DNA of 6,656 nt, from NCBI GenBank assembly GCA_033764265.1, contig JANRJB010000454.1, forward strand, positions 1-6,656, written 5' to 3'. The notes under the pieces are model-generated. The model was not told the DNA's origin. It ran no database searches and saw nothing but the letters and a program-made list of their open reading frames with translations. A program made the translations under genes and the position numbers. The stretch comes from VGEM01 sp033764265. Lineage in GTDB: Bacteria > Pseudomonadota > Alphaproteobacteria > Rhodospirillales > Rhodospirillaceae. Shown here one piece after another: positions 1-5,835 of this stretch (within the stretch, counting starts at the first letter, position 1; each line of letters begins with the position of its first letter).

Positions 1-200
1 TCGGCGGTGTCGGCCAGCTGCGGCAACAGCTTGGGCGGCACGAACGAGCCGACCTCGATTTCGCGCAGGCCCGCCGCGTGCAGGGCGCGGATCCAGTCCT
101 TCTTGGCCGGCGTCGGCATGATCGAATTAATGCTCTGCAGACCGTCGCGCGGGCCCACTTCGCTGACCAGAACGTCGATACCGTGCATGAGGTCGGTCAT
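1..200 (-). CDS. Hydroxymethylglutaryl-CoA lyase-like protein (partial, N-terminal 66 residues)
   Basis: This is the start of a DRE-TIM (HMGL-like) lyase that continues beyond the left edge. The family cleaves 3-hydroxy-3-methyl acyl-CoAs such as HMG-CoA or citramalyl-CoA into acetyl-CoA and a keto acid in the cytoplasm, using a divalent metal. Visible residues include EVGPRDGLQ at 14-22, which matches the first catalytic strand of HMG-CoA lyase (Glu, Arg and Asp at 14, 18 and 19). IEVGSFVPPKLLPQLADTA at 48-66 matches the second strand. The ATG at 200 is chosen because GGAG lies 6 nt upstream; a second in-frame ATG at residue 5 is less well placed. The gene points away from the CoA-transferase at 2126, from which it is separated by the restriction-modification pair. 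True HMG-CoA lyase cannot be told apart from citramalyl-CoA or a related lyase with so little sequence. The family call is secure; the substrate is not. Confidence 0.88.
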   Translation of the reverse strand, partial: MTDLMHGIDVLVSEVGPRDGLQSINSIMPTPAKKDWIRALHAAGLREIEVGSFVPPKLLPQLADTA

Positions 201-368
201 GGGGTGCTCCTGAGCGGGCGGCGTTGGATCGCGCGCCGGGCGTTGTTCAGAGCCCTCTTCTAGGCCGCGCGGCGCGACTTTGGAACGGCGAAAAAACGCA
301 GCCGCCGTCGTTGCTTAGACCGTCGCCGGGGCAAGCGCTTTGAAGAAATCGTGGGTTCTTGGGCGATC

Positions 369-1040
369 CTACTCGGCCGCGATTCGAACAGCCTGGGAGT
401 GGTTCGCATAAGTCGACCAGGTCGGGCGGTAATCGTCCTCGGCCTGGTTGCCCCAGGTCACCCAGTTGGGGCGCGTTCCCCGCGCAAACAGTTCGAGGAA
501 CGGGCCGGGCGAGCACGCCTCGATAAGGTCGTACTGTTCGTCGGGCTTGCGGCTGTGTTCGCGCTTTCGCGACGCGATGAAGTTCACTTGGCTGCGGCCG
601 GGCGGAAGGGTCCGCACGTCCTTGCCTTTGCCACGAACGCCAAACAACAGCATCTCCGTCACATTGCGGAAGTAGAAGCCAACTCCGCGGCCATCGGGTC
701 CGCCATCCTTCCGCACCTTGTGCCAGACGATATTGGACTTGTATTTGAAACCCCACGCCGCCATGACCGCGATGCCTTCGGGCAACAGCGCGTTGGGGAC
801 CCATAAGTACAGATGGGCAATGGACGCCGAGACATCGGCGATCGGCAACGCCTTGATGTCGTCCAACGACATCGTGCCGTAGCGCGCCAGACGGCGATGT
901 TCCGGCGCGACCTTCCCGGTGCGATTCTGGAACTGCCACGGCGGGTCGGCGAGCACCGTCCGGAACCGTCGCGACCCGACCATGGCCAAGAGGTCGTCTC
1001 GGGCAGAGCGCATGGCGTGTCCCCGTCGGTGCGCGGTCAT
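369..1040 (-). CDS. MT-A70 family DNA adenine-N6 methyltransferase (modification partner of an RM pair)
   Basis: This is a predicted SAM-dependent adenine methyltransferase of 223 aa, which should protect host DNA from the divergent nuclease at 1191. The catalytic DPPW motif is at residues 32-35, preceded by the strand RFRTVLA. Further MT-A70 hallmarks follow: YGTMSLDDIKALPI near 54-67, YLWVPNALLPEGIAVMAAWGF near 78-98, a W-H-K segment near 106-108, HSRKPDE at 162-168, and the C-terminal ELFARGTRPNWVTWGN near 183-198. The ATG at 1040 has AGGAAC a few bases upstream and is preferred. An alternative ATG at codon 10 (1013) is preceded by GGGGA and keeps every motif. The length is normal for a stand-alone bacterial MT-A70 enzyme. 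No target-recognition domain is recognisable, so specificity cannot be read. Being solitary and regulatory is an alternative role, but the adjacent nuclease makes a restriction partner likelier. Confidence 0.9.
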   Translation of the reverse strand: MTAHRRGHAMRSARDDLLAMVGSRRFRTVLADPPWQFQNRTGKVAPEHRRLARYGTMSLDDIKALPIADVSASIAHLYLWVPNALLPEGIAVMAAWGFKYKSNIVWHKVRKDGGPDGRGVGFYFRNVTEMLLFGVRGKGKDVRTLPPGRSQVNFIASRKREHSRKPDEQYDLIEACSPGPFLELFARGTRPNWVTWGNQAEDDYRPTWSTYANHSQAVRIAAE

Positions 1041-1190
1041 GTGTTCCTATAATGTTCTCATTTCCGGAAAGGCCACGCAACCCCTGAATTGAGCGGCTCC
1101 GAGCCAACTCGGGATACTACATATTGAGATTGCACGGCCACATCTTCGTCAGAGTATCCACAGTTTTCTGGACCCGGTGCGGGCCTGAGT
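1041..1190. promoter_or_regulatory. Divergent intergenic region between methyltransferase and endonuclease genes
   Basis: These 150 bp must hold the promoters of both restriction-modification genes, and they look more AT-rich than the flanking DNA. A perfect TATAAT lies at 1048-1053 on the plus strand but has no recognisable -35 box, and it overlaps the methyltransferase ribosome-binding site. For the methyltransferase, TAGTAT on the minus strand (1113-1118) is a possible -10. For the nuclease, TTGCAC at 1130-1135 with TATCCA at 1155-1160 is a weak pair with a long 19-nt spacer. The inverted repeat CCGAG-CCAA-CTCGG at 1099-1112 could be an operator. No separate controller (C-protein) gene is visible here. 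The individual promoter boxes are guesses; only the role of the region as a divergent promoter is well founded. Confidence 0.5.
1099..1112. repeat. Short inverted repeat in the RM divergent promoter
   Basis: CCGAG and CTCGG form a perfect 5-bp inverted repeat around a 4-bp CCAA centre, roughly in the middle of the divergent promoter region. Its size suits a small dimeric DNA-binding protein or a weak hairpin. It could be an operator used by the methyltransferase or a host regulator, but a 5-bp repeat in GC-rich DNA can also arise by chance. Confidence 0.3.
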
Positions 1191-2009
1191 TTGTCGCAGT
1201 CTCAGGTTGTGGCTACGGTTGACCCTGAAAATGCACCGGGAAAAACGTCCGTGCTGACCAATCTGAAGCGCAAGGGATTTCAGATCGAGTTCCACTCGCA
1301 CGCCAAGGCCATTCTTCAAGTCGACTTCCCCGATGCGCTTGACGAACTCCAGCGCGCTTTGGCGGATTTTTCGGTTCCCATCGCGGAAATCGTCGGCTCG
1401 GGTGGCGGCGAAGCCAAAGGCACGCAGCGGCTGCGCCGGAGCCTCGCCGAACTGGGCTGGAGCAAGGTCTCGTTCGAAATCAGGAAAACGATCAACGGCG
1501 TGACGCGCGAAAGCGTGTCGCACGAGGTCGATCACGTCCGGTCGATGATGGTGGACGGCGAAGAACGCAAGATCGGCTTGGAGATCGAATGGAACAACAA
1601 GGACCCGTTCTTCGATCGCGACCTGGAGAACTTCAAGCGCCTGCACGCCGAAGGCGCGATCTCGGTCGGCGTCATCATCACCCGGGGCGAGTCACTCCAG
1701 GCGAATTTGAAGGACATGGTCAAACGGTTCGCGACCACACGGCACATCGGTTCGTTCGAGGACTTGGCGCCGCTCGGACTGTCGCCGACACCGCGCCAGA
1801 AAAGCGCGGTCACGAGCCGCCAGGGCCGCACGGCAAATCAGGCGAACTTCGCCGAGGCCTGGGCCGAGCACTTCGTCAGCGACAAGTTCGGTGCGGCGAC
1901 GACCCACTGGCGCAAGCTCGCCGACCGTGTTCACCGCGGCGTCGGCAACCCGTGCCCGTTGCTGCTGATCGGCTTGCCGGCGTCGATCGTGACCGCTGAC
2001 CCGGGATAG
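1191..2009 (+). CDS. BglII/BstYI-like type II restriction endonuclease
   Basis: This is a predicted homodimeric, Mg-dependent type II endonuclease of 272 aa in the BamHI/BglII/BstYI branch of the PD-(D/E)XK fold. The N-terminal KGFQIEFHSHAKAIL near 28-42 is followed by a probable active site. HEVDH at 111-115 and LEIEWNNKDPFFDRDL at 130-145 supply Asp114 and the Glu131-x-Glu133 pair. The Asp114-Glu131 spacing equals that of the BamHI Asp94/Glu111/Glu113 triad as I recall it; Asp122 would instead match the shorter BglII spacing. The tail near 231-260 (DKFGAATTHWRKL, then RVHRGVGNPCPLLLIG) looks family-specific. The TTG at 1191 is the first usual start after an in-frame stop and has a poor ribosome-binding site. 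GTG codons at 1209 and 1251 are alternatives that keep the conserved core. Specificity is unknown; a GATC-centred site is only a guess from relatives. Confidence 0.88.
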   Translation: MSQSQVVATVDPENAPGKTSVLTNLKRKGFQIEFHSHAKAILQVDFPDALDELQRALADFSVPIAEIVGSGGGEAKGTQRLRRSLAELGWSKVSFEIRKTINGVTRESVSHEVDHVRSMMVDGEERKIGLEIEWNNKDPFFDRDLENFKRLHAEGAISVGVIITRGESLQANLKDMVKRFATTRHIGSFEDLAPLGLSPTPRQKSAVTSRQGRTANQANFAEAWAEHFVSDKFGAATTHWRKLADRVHRGVGNPCPLLLIGLPASIVTADPG

Positions 2010-2025
2010 CCCCATCCGCCCAGGG

Positions 2026-2053
2026 TTGTTCCGCCCCCATGACCGGTTATGAT
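2026..2053 (+). promoter_or_regulatory. Candidate sigma70-type promoter for the CoA-transferase unit
   Basis: TTGTTC at 2026-2031 and TATGAT at 2048-2053 are separated by 16 bp. The -10 box matches the consensus at five of six positions and the -35 at three of six. The pair lies in the gap between the endonuclease stop and the CoA-transferase start, giving a leader of about 65 nt. No competing better pair was found in this gap. Confidence 0.4.
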
Positions 2054-2114
2054 CCGGGCATCGCCGGAGATTGCGACGAACCCCGGCGGCCCTTGCCAAT
2101 ACATTGATTCCCAA

Positions 2115-2119
2115 AGAGG
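2115..2119 (+). promoter_or_regulatory. Ribosome-binding site of the CoA-transferase gene
   Basis: AGAGG lies 6 nt upstream of the ATG at 2126. It fixes this start rather than the longer reading from 2071 in another frame. Confidence 0.65.
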
Positions 2120-2125
2120 TTTTTC

Positions 2126-3322
2126 ATGTCGGGCGGATTGCCGTTGAGCGGCCTGAAAGTGGTCGAGTTCACGCACATGGTGATGGGGCCGGCGGTCGGG
2201 GTGATCCTGGCCGACCTGGGCGCCGAGGTGATCAAGATCGAGCCGATCGGCGGCGACAACACCCGCCGGCTCAAGGGCTCCGGCGCCGGCTACTTCCCGA
2301 TGTACAACCGCAACAAGCGCTCGATCTGCCTCGACCTGAAATCCCCGGAGGGCAAGAAGATCGCGCTGCAGCTGCTCGAAAAAGCCGACGTGATGATCGA
2401 GAACTTCCGCCCCGGCGCGGTGGACAAGCTCGGCTTCGGCTACGCGACCCTGAGCAAGCTCAATCCACGGCTGATCTACTGCTCCGAAAAAGGCTTCCTG
2501 AAGGGCCCCTACGAGCACCGCACCGCGCTCGACGAAGTGGCGCAGATGATGGGCGGGCTGGCTTACATGACCGGTCCTCCTGGCCGTCCTTTGCGCGCTG
2601 GCGCGAGCGTGATCGACGTCACCGGCGGCATGTTCGGCGTGATCGCCATTCTGGCGGCGCTGCAGCAGCGCCACGCCACCGGCAAGGGCCAGATGGTCCA
2701 GGCCAGCCTGTTCGAGACCACCATCTACCTGGTCGGCCAGCACATGGCGCAGTTCGCCGTGACCGGCCAGCCGGCGGCGCCGATGCCGGCGCGCATTTCG
2801 GCCTGGGCGGTGTACGACGTGTTCGACACCAAGGACGACGACAAGGTGTTCGTCGGCGTGGTGTCGGACACCCAATGGAAGGTGTTCTGCGCGGCGTTCG
2901 ACCTGACGGACTTCGCCGCCGACGACAGCCTGGCGGCCAACAACGGCCGGGTGGCGCAGCGCGATCGCATCAAGCCGCGCCTAGAGGCCCTGTTCAAGAC
3001 CATGACCAAGGCCGAGCTGATGGCCAAGCTGGAACAGACCGGCATGCCGTTCGCGCCGATCAGCAAGCCGCACGAAATGTTCGACGACCCGCACCTGAAC
3101 GCCGCGGGCGGCCTGGTGCCGCTGACGGTGGCCGACGGCGAGCGCAAGGGCGCCAAGATGAAGCTGCCGGCGCTGCCGGTCGAAGTGGCCGGCCAGCGGC
3201 CCGGCGTGCGGCTGGATGTGCCGCGCCAGGGCCAGCACACCACGGACGTGCTGAAAGAACTGGGCTACGACGACGCCACCATCGCCGCGATGCTGAAGGC
3301 CGGCACGGCGGAGGGGGAGTAG
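2126..3322 (+). CDS. CaiB/BaiF family (class III) CoA-transferase
   Basis: This 398-aa cytoplasmic enzyme is predicted to move CoA between an acyl-CoA donor and a carboxylic acid. The length is normal for the family. The N-terminus carries the usual LSGLKVVEFTHMVMGPAVG and the strand-turn LADLGAEVIKIEP near 28-40. NRNKRSICLDLKSPEGKK at 61-78 and MIENFRPGAVDKLG at 90-103 are also typical. Asp136, in TALDEVAQMMGGL, is the expected catalytic aspartate that forms the acyl anhydride. VIDVTGGM at 162-169, a GKGQMVQASLFET segment near 186-198 and PFAPISK in the C-terminal third complete the pattern. The next gene starts 4 nt after the stop, so the two are probably co-transcribed and translationally coupled. 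The HMG-CoA-lyase-like gene at the left edge diverges from it. Likely substrates are short dicarboxylic or hydroxy acids, but family membership alone does not settle this. Confidence 0.93.
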   Translation: MSGGLPLSGLKVVEFTHMVMGPAVGVILADLGAEVIKIEPIGGDNTRRLKGSGAGYFPMYNRNKRSICLDLKSPEGKKIALQLLEKADVMIENFRPGAVDKLGFGYATLSKLNPRLIYCSEKGFLKGPYEHRTALDEVAQMMGGLAYMTGPPGRPLRAGASVIDVTGGMFGVIAILAALQQRHATGKGQMVQASLFETTIYLVGQHMAQFAVTGQPAAPMPARISAWAVYDVFDTKDDDKVFVGVVSDTQWKVFCAAFDLTDFAADDSLAANNGRVAQRDRIKPRLEALFKTMTKAELMAKLEQTGMPFAPISKPHEMFDDPHLNAAGGLVPLTVADGERKGAKMKLPALPVEVAGQRPGVRLDVPRQGQHTTDVLKELGYDDATIAAMLKAGTAEGE

Positions 3323-3326
3323 TCCA

Positions 3327-4106
3327 ATGCGCAGCATACTCATCGCAGCGGCGGCTATTTTTGGCCTAATTTTGCCGGCCGCATCGCTTGCCACAGCGAA
3401 CGGCCCGATCCTGGTGTTCGGCGGCACCGGCAAGCTGGGCTCGGAGGTCGTCAAGATGCTGGTGGCGGCCGGGGAAGACGTGACCGTGTTCGTGCGCGCG
3501 GGCTCAGACCGTGGCGCGCTGGCGGGCCTTGACGTCGACTACGTGGTCGGTGACCTGATGGACGAGGCCAGCGTGGCCGCGGCCTTCGATGCGAAGCCGT
3601 TTTTTGCCGTGATCGACGCCTCCGCCAACCGGCCCGGAACGGGCGCCGAGGGCGGACCCGACCGCGACAGCGCCGGGTTCTACGAACGCATCATGCGGCC
3701 GATGGCAACCCACGCCAAGCGCACCGGCGTGAAACACTTCATCCTGCACGGGTCGGTGCTGGCGGGCGACAACATCAACCTGTTTCCGCAGTTCGCCTTC
3801 CTGAAAGGGTCGAGCACGCTGGCCGACAAGGGCCGCGCCGAGGCGCTGCTGATCGACAGCGGCGTGCCCTACACCATCATCCGCCACGGCCGCGTGCCCA
3901 ACGACCCGCAACCGTCGCCCACGGGCAATGCGTACCTGACCGGCGACCAGGCGGTGTTCGGCGACGTGACGCGCGGCGACCTGGCGATTCTGACGCTGGA
4001 TGTGCTCGGCAACCCGGGCCGCCTGGGCCGCGTGTTTCATGCCTTCGACCCGACCTTCAAGATCGAACGGCCGCTGCCGACGGCGCTGCGCCGGTCGGTG
4101 CCCTGA
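3327..4106 (+). CDS. Exported NAD(P)-binding Rossmann protein, atypical SDR/NmrA-like (copy 1)
   Basis: This 259-aa protein has an N-terminal signal-like segment: Arg2, a hydrophobic core at about 4-21, and an Ala-x-Ala-type site (ATA before Asn25). The Rossmann domain begins at ILVFGGTGKLG (28-38), the dinucleotide-binding loop. An acidic GDLMDE segment near 75-80 and HGSV at 141-144 follow. Lys168 in ADKGRAEALL may stand for the SDR lysine, with no classical YxxxK. PYTIIRHGRVP near 181-191 is typical of NmrA/NAD-binding-10 proteins. The ATG lies 4 nt after the CoA-transferase stop, with GGAGGGGGAG just before it inside that gene. The downstream neighbour is a paralogue, about half identical by eye. 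A soluble reductase, isomerase or redox-sensing binding protein is possible. The substrate is not recognisable, and export is predicted, not shown. Confidence 0.85.
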   Translation: MRSILIAAAAIFGLILPAASLATANGPILVFGGTGKLGSEVVKMLVAAGEDVTVFVRAGSDRGALAGLDVDYVVGDLMDEASVAAAFDAKPFFAVIDASANRPGTGAEGGPDRDSAGFYERIMRPMATHAKRTGVKHFILHGSVLAGDNINLFPQFAFLKGSSTLADKGRAEALLIDSGVPYTIIRHGRVPNDPQPSPTGNAYLTGDQAVFGDVTRGDLAILTLDVLGNPGRLGRVFHAFDPTFKIERPLPTALRRSVP

Positions 4107-4116
4107 GACCCTTCGC

Positions 4117-4122
4117 AAAGGA
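4117..4122 (+). promoter_or_regulatory. Ribosome-binding site of the second SDR-like gene
   Basis: AAAGGA ends 8 nt before the ATG at 4131, in the 24-nt gap after the first copy. It gives the second copy its own initiation signal and supports the start that includes the twin-arginine leader. Confidence 0.6.
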
Positions 4123-4130
4123 CCGCCGAC

Positions 4131-4889
4131 ATGACCCTTGATCGGACGTCGCGCCGCTATTCCTTGACCCTGAGCGCGGCCGCCGCGTTGGTTGCGGCCG
4201 GTGGACCCGCGCGGGCCCAGGCGCGCGCCAGCGGCGGGGTGATCGTGTTCGGCGGCACCGGCCGGCTGGGCGCGCCGATCGTCAAGTTGCTGGTTGCGGC
4301 CGGCGAGGACGTGACGGTGTTCGCCCGCGCCAATTCCGACCGCGCGCGGCTGGCCGGCCTGAACGTCAATTACGCCATCGGCGACCTGACCGACGAGGCC
4401 TCGGTCGCCGCGGCCTTCGATGCCGGAAAATTCAGGGTCGCGATCGACGGATCGGCCCAGCGCGGCGTGGCCACGCCGTCGCCCACCTTCTACGAGGACA
4501 TCACGCGGTCGATCGTGACCCACGCCAAGCGCACCGGGGCCAGGCAGATCATCCACCACGGCTCGATCGGGGCGGGCGCGAACATCGGCGAAGTGCCGGC
4601 GCTCAAGGGCTTCAAGCAGACTCCGGGCCTGGTCGACAAGGGCAAGGCCGAGCAGGTGATGATCGACGGCGGGCTGCCGTACACCATTATCCGCAACGGC
4701 CTGTTGCCGCGCGATCCGCAGCCGCCGGCGACCCTGCGCGCCATTCTGACCACCGACCTGACCACCTTCGGCGAGGTGACGCGCGACGACCTGGCGATCT
4801 TCACGCTGGACGTGATGGATCACCCGGCGCGGCTGAACCGCATTTATCACGCGGTCGACCCCACGCTGAAGACGCGCGAGCCCGAGTAG
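4131..4889 (+). CDS. Tat-signal NAD(P)-binding Rossmann protein, atypical SDR/NmrA-like (copy 2)
   Basis: This 252-aa paralogue of the preceding protein has a twin-arginine leader. SRRYSLTLS at residues 7-15 resembles S-R-R-x-F-L-K, followed by an Ala-rich hydrophobic stretch and a PARA-Q cleavage-like site near 26-30. The nucleotide loop VFGGTGRLG is at 39-47, GDLTDEASVAAAFDA at 84-98, HHGSIG near 142-147, Lys170 in VDKGKAEQVM, and PYTIIRNGLLP near 183-193. Stretches shared with copy 1 include LVAAGEDVTVF, DEASVAAAFDA and THAKRTG, so the pair arose by duplication. A Tat signal would make sense for a protein exported already folded around its nucleotide. It is the last gene of the plus-strand unit and ends 7 bp from the convergent transporter gene. 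The substrate is unknown. Confidence 0.86.
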   Translation: MTLDRTSRRYSLTLSAAAALVAAGGPARAQARASGGVIVFGGTGRLGAPIVKLLVAAGEDVTVFARANSDRARLAGLNVNYAIGDLTDEASVAAAFDAGKFRVAIDGSAQRGVATPSPTFYEDITRSIVTHAKRTGARQIIHHGSIGAGANIGEVPALKGFKQTPGLVDKGKAEQVMIDGGLPYTIIRNGLLPRDPQPPATLRAILTTDLTTFGEVTRDDLAIFTLDVMDHPARLNRIYHAVDPTLKTREPE

Positions 4890-4896
4890 GCCGGCG

Positions 4897-5805
4897 CTAC
4901 CGCGCCAACACCACCAACACGATGCCGGCCACGGTGACGGCGATGCCGAACAGCTCCACCGCCGTGGCGCGCTCGCCGAACAGGTAGCGCGAGGCGAGAT
5001 AGGCGAACACGATCTCGACCTGGCCGACCGCCAGCACGTAGGCGGTTTTCTGCAGGGCAAAAGCCGTATACCAGCACGCCGAAGCCGAGGTGCCGGCGAC
5101 GCCGATCCAGGCCGCCTGGCGCCAGGCGACGAGCACCTCGCGCACGACGCTCCACTGCCGCCAGGCCAGCCACACGCCCAGGCCGGTCACCTGGAACGCC
5201 GAGACCCACGCCAAGGTGTAGACGCCGGCCAGCTCGACCGACTCCCCGCCCAGCGACAAGGCGCCGGCGCGGTAGCAGGTGGAGGCCACGGCGTAGAGCG
5301 CGCCGACCGCCAGGCCGGTCTGGGCGGCGCGGTCGCGCGCGGCGTAGAGCAGCCAGCCGAGCGACAGGCGTTGGCGCGCCGCGGCGATCACGACACAGCC
5401 GGCGAAGGTGGCGAGCACGCCGGCGAACCCCAGGCGGCTCAGCATGTCGCCCAGCACCACCCACGATACCAGCGCGGCCAGCACGGTCTCGGTCTTGGCG
5501 TAGGTCGCGCTGATGGTGAAGTTGGCGAAGGTGATGAGCCGGATGAACAGGATGTTGCCCGCCACCTGGCACGCGCCGCCCAGCACGGCATAGCCGAAGA
5601 ACGCGCCGTGGGGCGCCGGCAGGTCGGCGCCGGTGATCGACTGCACGCCGGCGACGAACACCAGCGTGAGCGGGAAGCCGTAGAGGAAGCGGGCGAAGGT
5701 GGACCCCAGCACCGACAGCCGCGCCGTCATGCGCTTCTGCAGCACCGAGCGGACGTTCTGGATGCCGGCGGCGGCGAGGGTCAGCAGGATCCAGGTTTCG
5801 GGCAT
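4897..5805 (-). CDS. EamA/DMT-superfamily transporter (10 predicted membrane segments)
   Basis: This 302-aa inner-membrane protein has the two-fold EamA repeat of drug/metabolite transporters, usually exporters of amino acids or other metabolites. Hydrophobic segments fall near 4-18, 34-55, 68-84, 86-100, 106-121, 125-142, 163-180, 193-214, 232-250 and 254-300 (the last being at least two helices). Each half ends with the usual pattern: YAKTETVLAALVSWVVLGD at 102-120, and a matching GQVEIVFAYLASRYLFGE segment at 261-278. The ATG at 5805 is needed to keep helix 1; the next Met is at residue 26. No purine-rich ribosome-binding site precedes it, and a stem-loop ends 3 nt upstream. It follows the cysteine-cluster gene by 30 nt on the same strand. 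Its 3' end faces the SDR-like gene with no terminator visible. The substrate is not predictable. Confidence 0.92.
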   Translation of the reverse strand: MPETWILLTLAAAGIQNVRSVLQKRMTARLSVLGSTFARFLYGFPLTLVFVAGVQSITGADLPAPHGAFFGYAVLGGACQVAGNILFIRLITFANFTISATYAKTETVLAALVSWVVLGDMLSRLGFAGVLATFAGCVVIAAARQRLSLGWLLYAARDRAAQTGLAVGALYAVASTCYRAGALSLGGESVELAGVYTLAWVSAFQVTGLGVWLAWRQWSVVREVLVAWRQAAWIGVAGTSASACWYTAFALQKTAYVLAVGQVEIVFAYLASRYLFGERATAVELFGIAVTVAGIVLVVLAR

Positions 5806-5808
5806 CGC

Positions 5809-5835
5809 CGGGCCGGAACCGGTGTGACCGGCCCG
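5809..5835 (-). other. Intercistronic stem-loop just upstream of the transporter start
   Basis: CGGGCCGG at 5809-5816 pairs perfectly with CCGGCCCG at 5828-5835 around an 11-nt loop. The stem begins directly after the cysteine-cluster gene's stop and ends 3 nt before the transporter ATG. There is no T-run after it, so it is not a standard intrinsic terminator. It may mask the ribosome-binding region or stabilise the processed mRNA. Confidence 0.5.

Noticed and set aside
264..273. Perfect 10-bp palindrome GCCGCGCGGC near the left RM boundary, considered as an operator or insertion scar
   Set aside because: Only G and C are involved, and such palindromes are frequent by chance in this base composition. 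No matching copy was seen at the right boundary.
285..308. ACGGCG...CGCCGT hairpin with an A/T run, considered as a terminator after the methyltransferase
   Set aside because: The T-run on the minus strand falls within the loop and not after the stem, so it does not fit an intrinsic terminator.
247..1107. A 286-codon minus-strand frame over the methyltransferase
   Set aside because: It has no recognisable motif, whereas the overlapping frame carries DPPW and the remaining MT-A70 signatures.
1154..1162. GTATCCACA resembling a DnaA box at 8 of 9 positions
   Set aside because: It is a single near-match with no second box, no AT-rich unwinding region and no replication gene nearby, so chance is the simplest explanation.
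2071..3369. A 432-codon plus-strand frame overlapping the CoA-transferase
   Set aside because: Its translation is a low-complexity Arg/Gly/Ala product. The overlapping frame from 2126 has a ribosome-binding site and full CaiB/BaiF motifs.
4889..4897. Possible bidirectional terminator between the convergent SDR-like and transporter genes
   Set aside because: Only 7 bp separate the stop codons, and the nearby GGCG/CGCC pairing is too short and lacks T-runs.
3504..5060. A 518-codon open frame on the minus strand opposite both SDR-like genes
   Set aside because: It lies antisense to two genes with clear motifs. Its composition is Arg/Gly/Ala/His-rich without family features, as expected of an open shadow frame in GC-rich codons.
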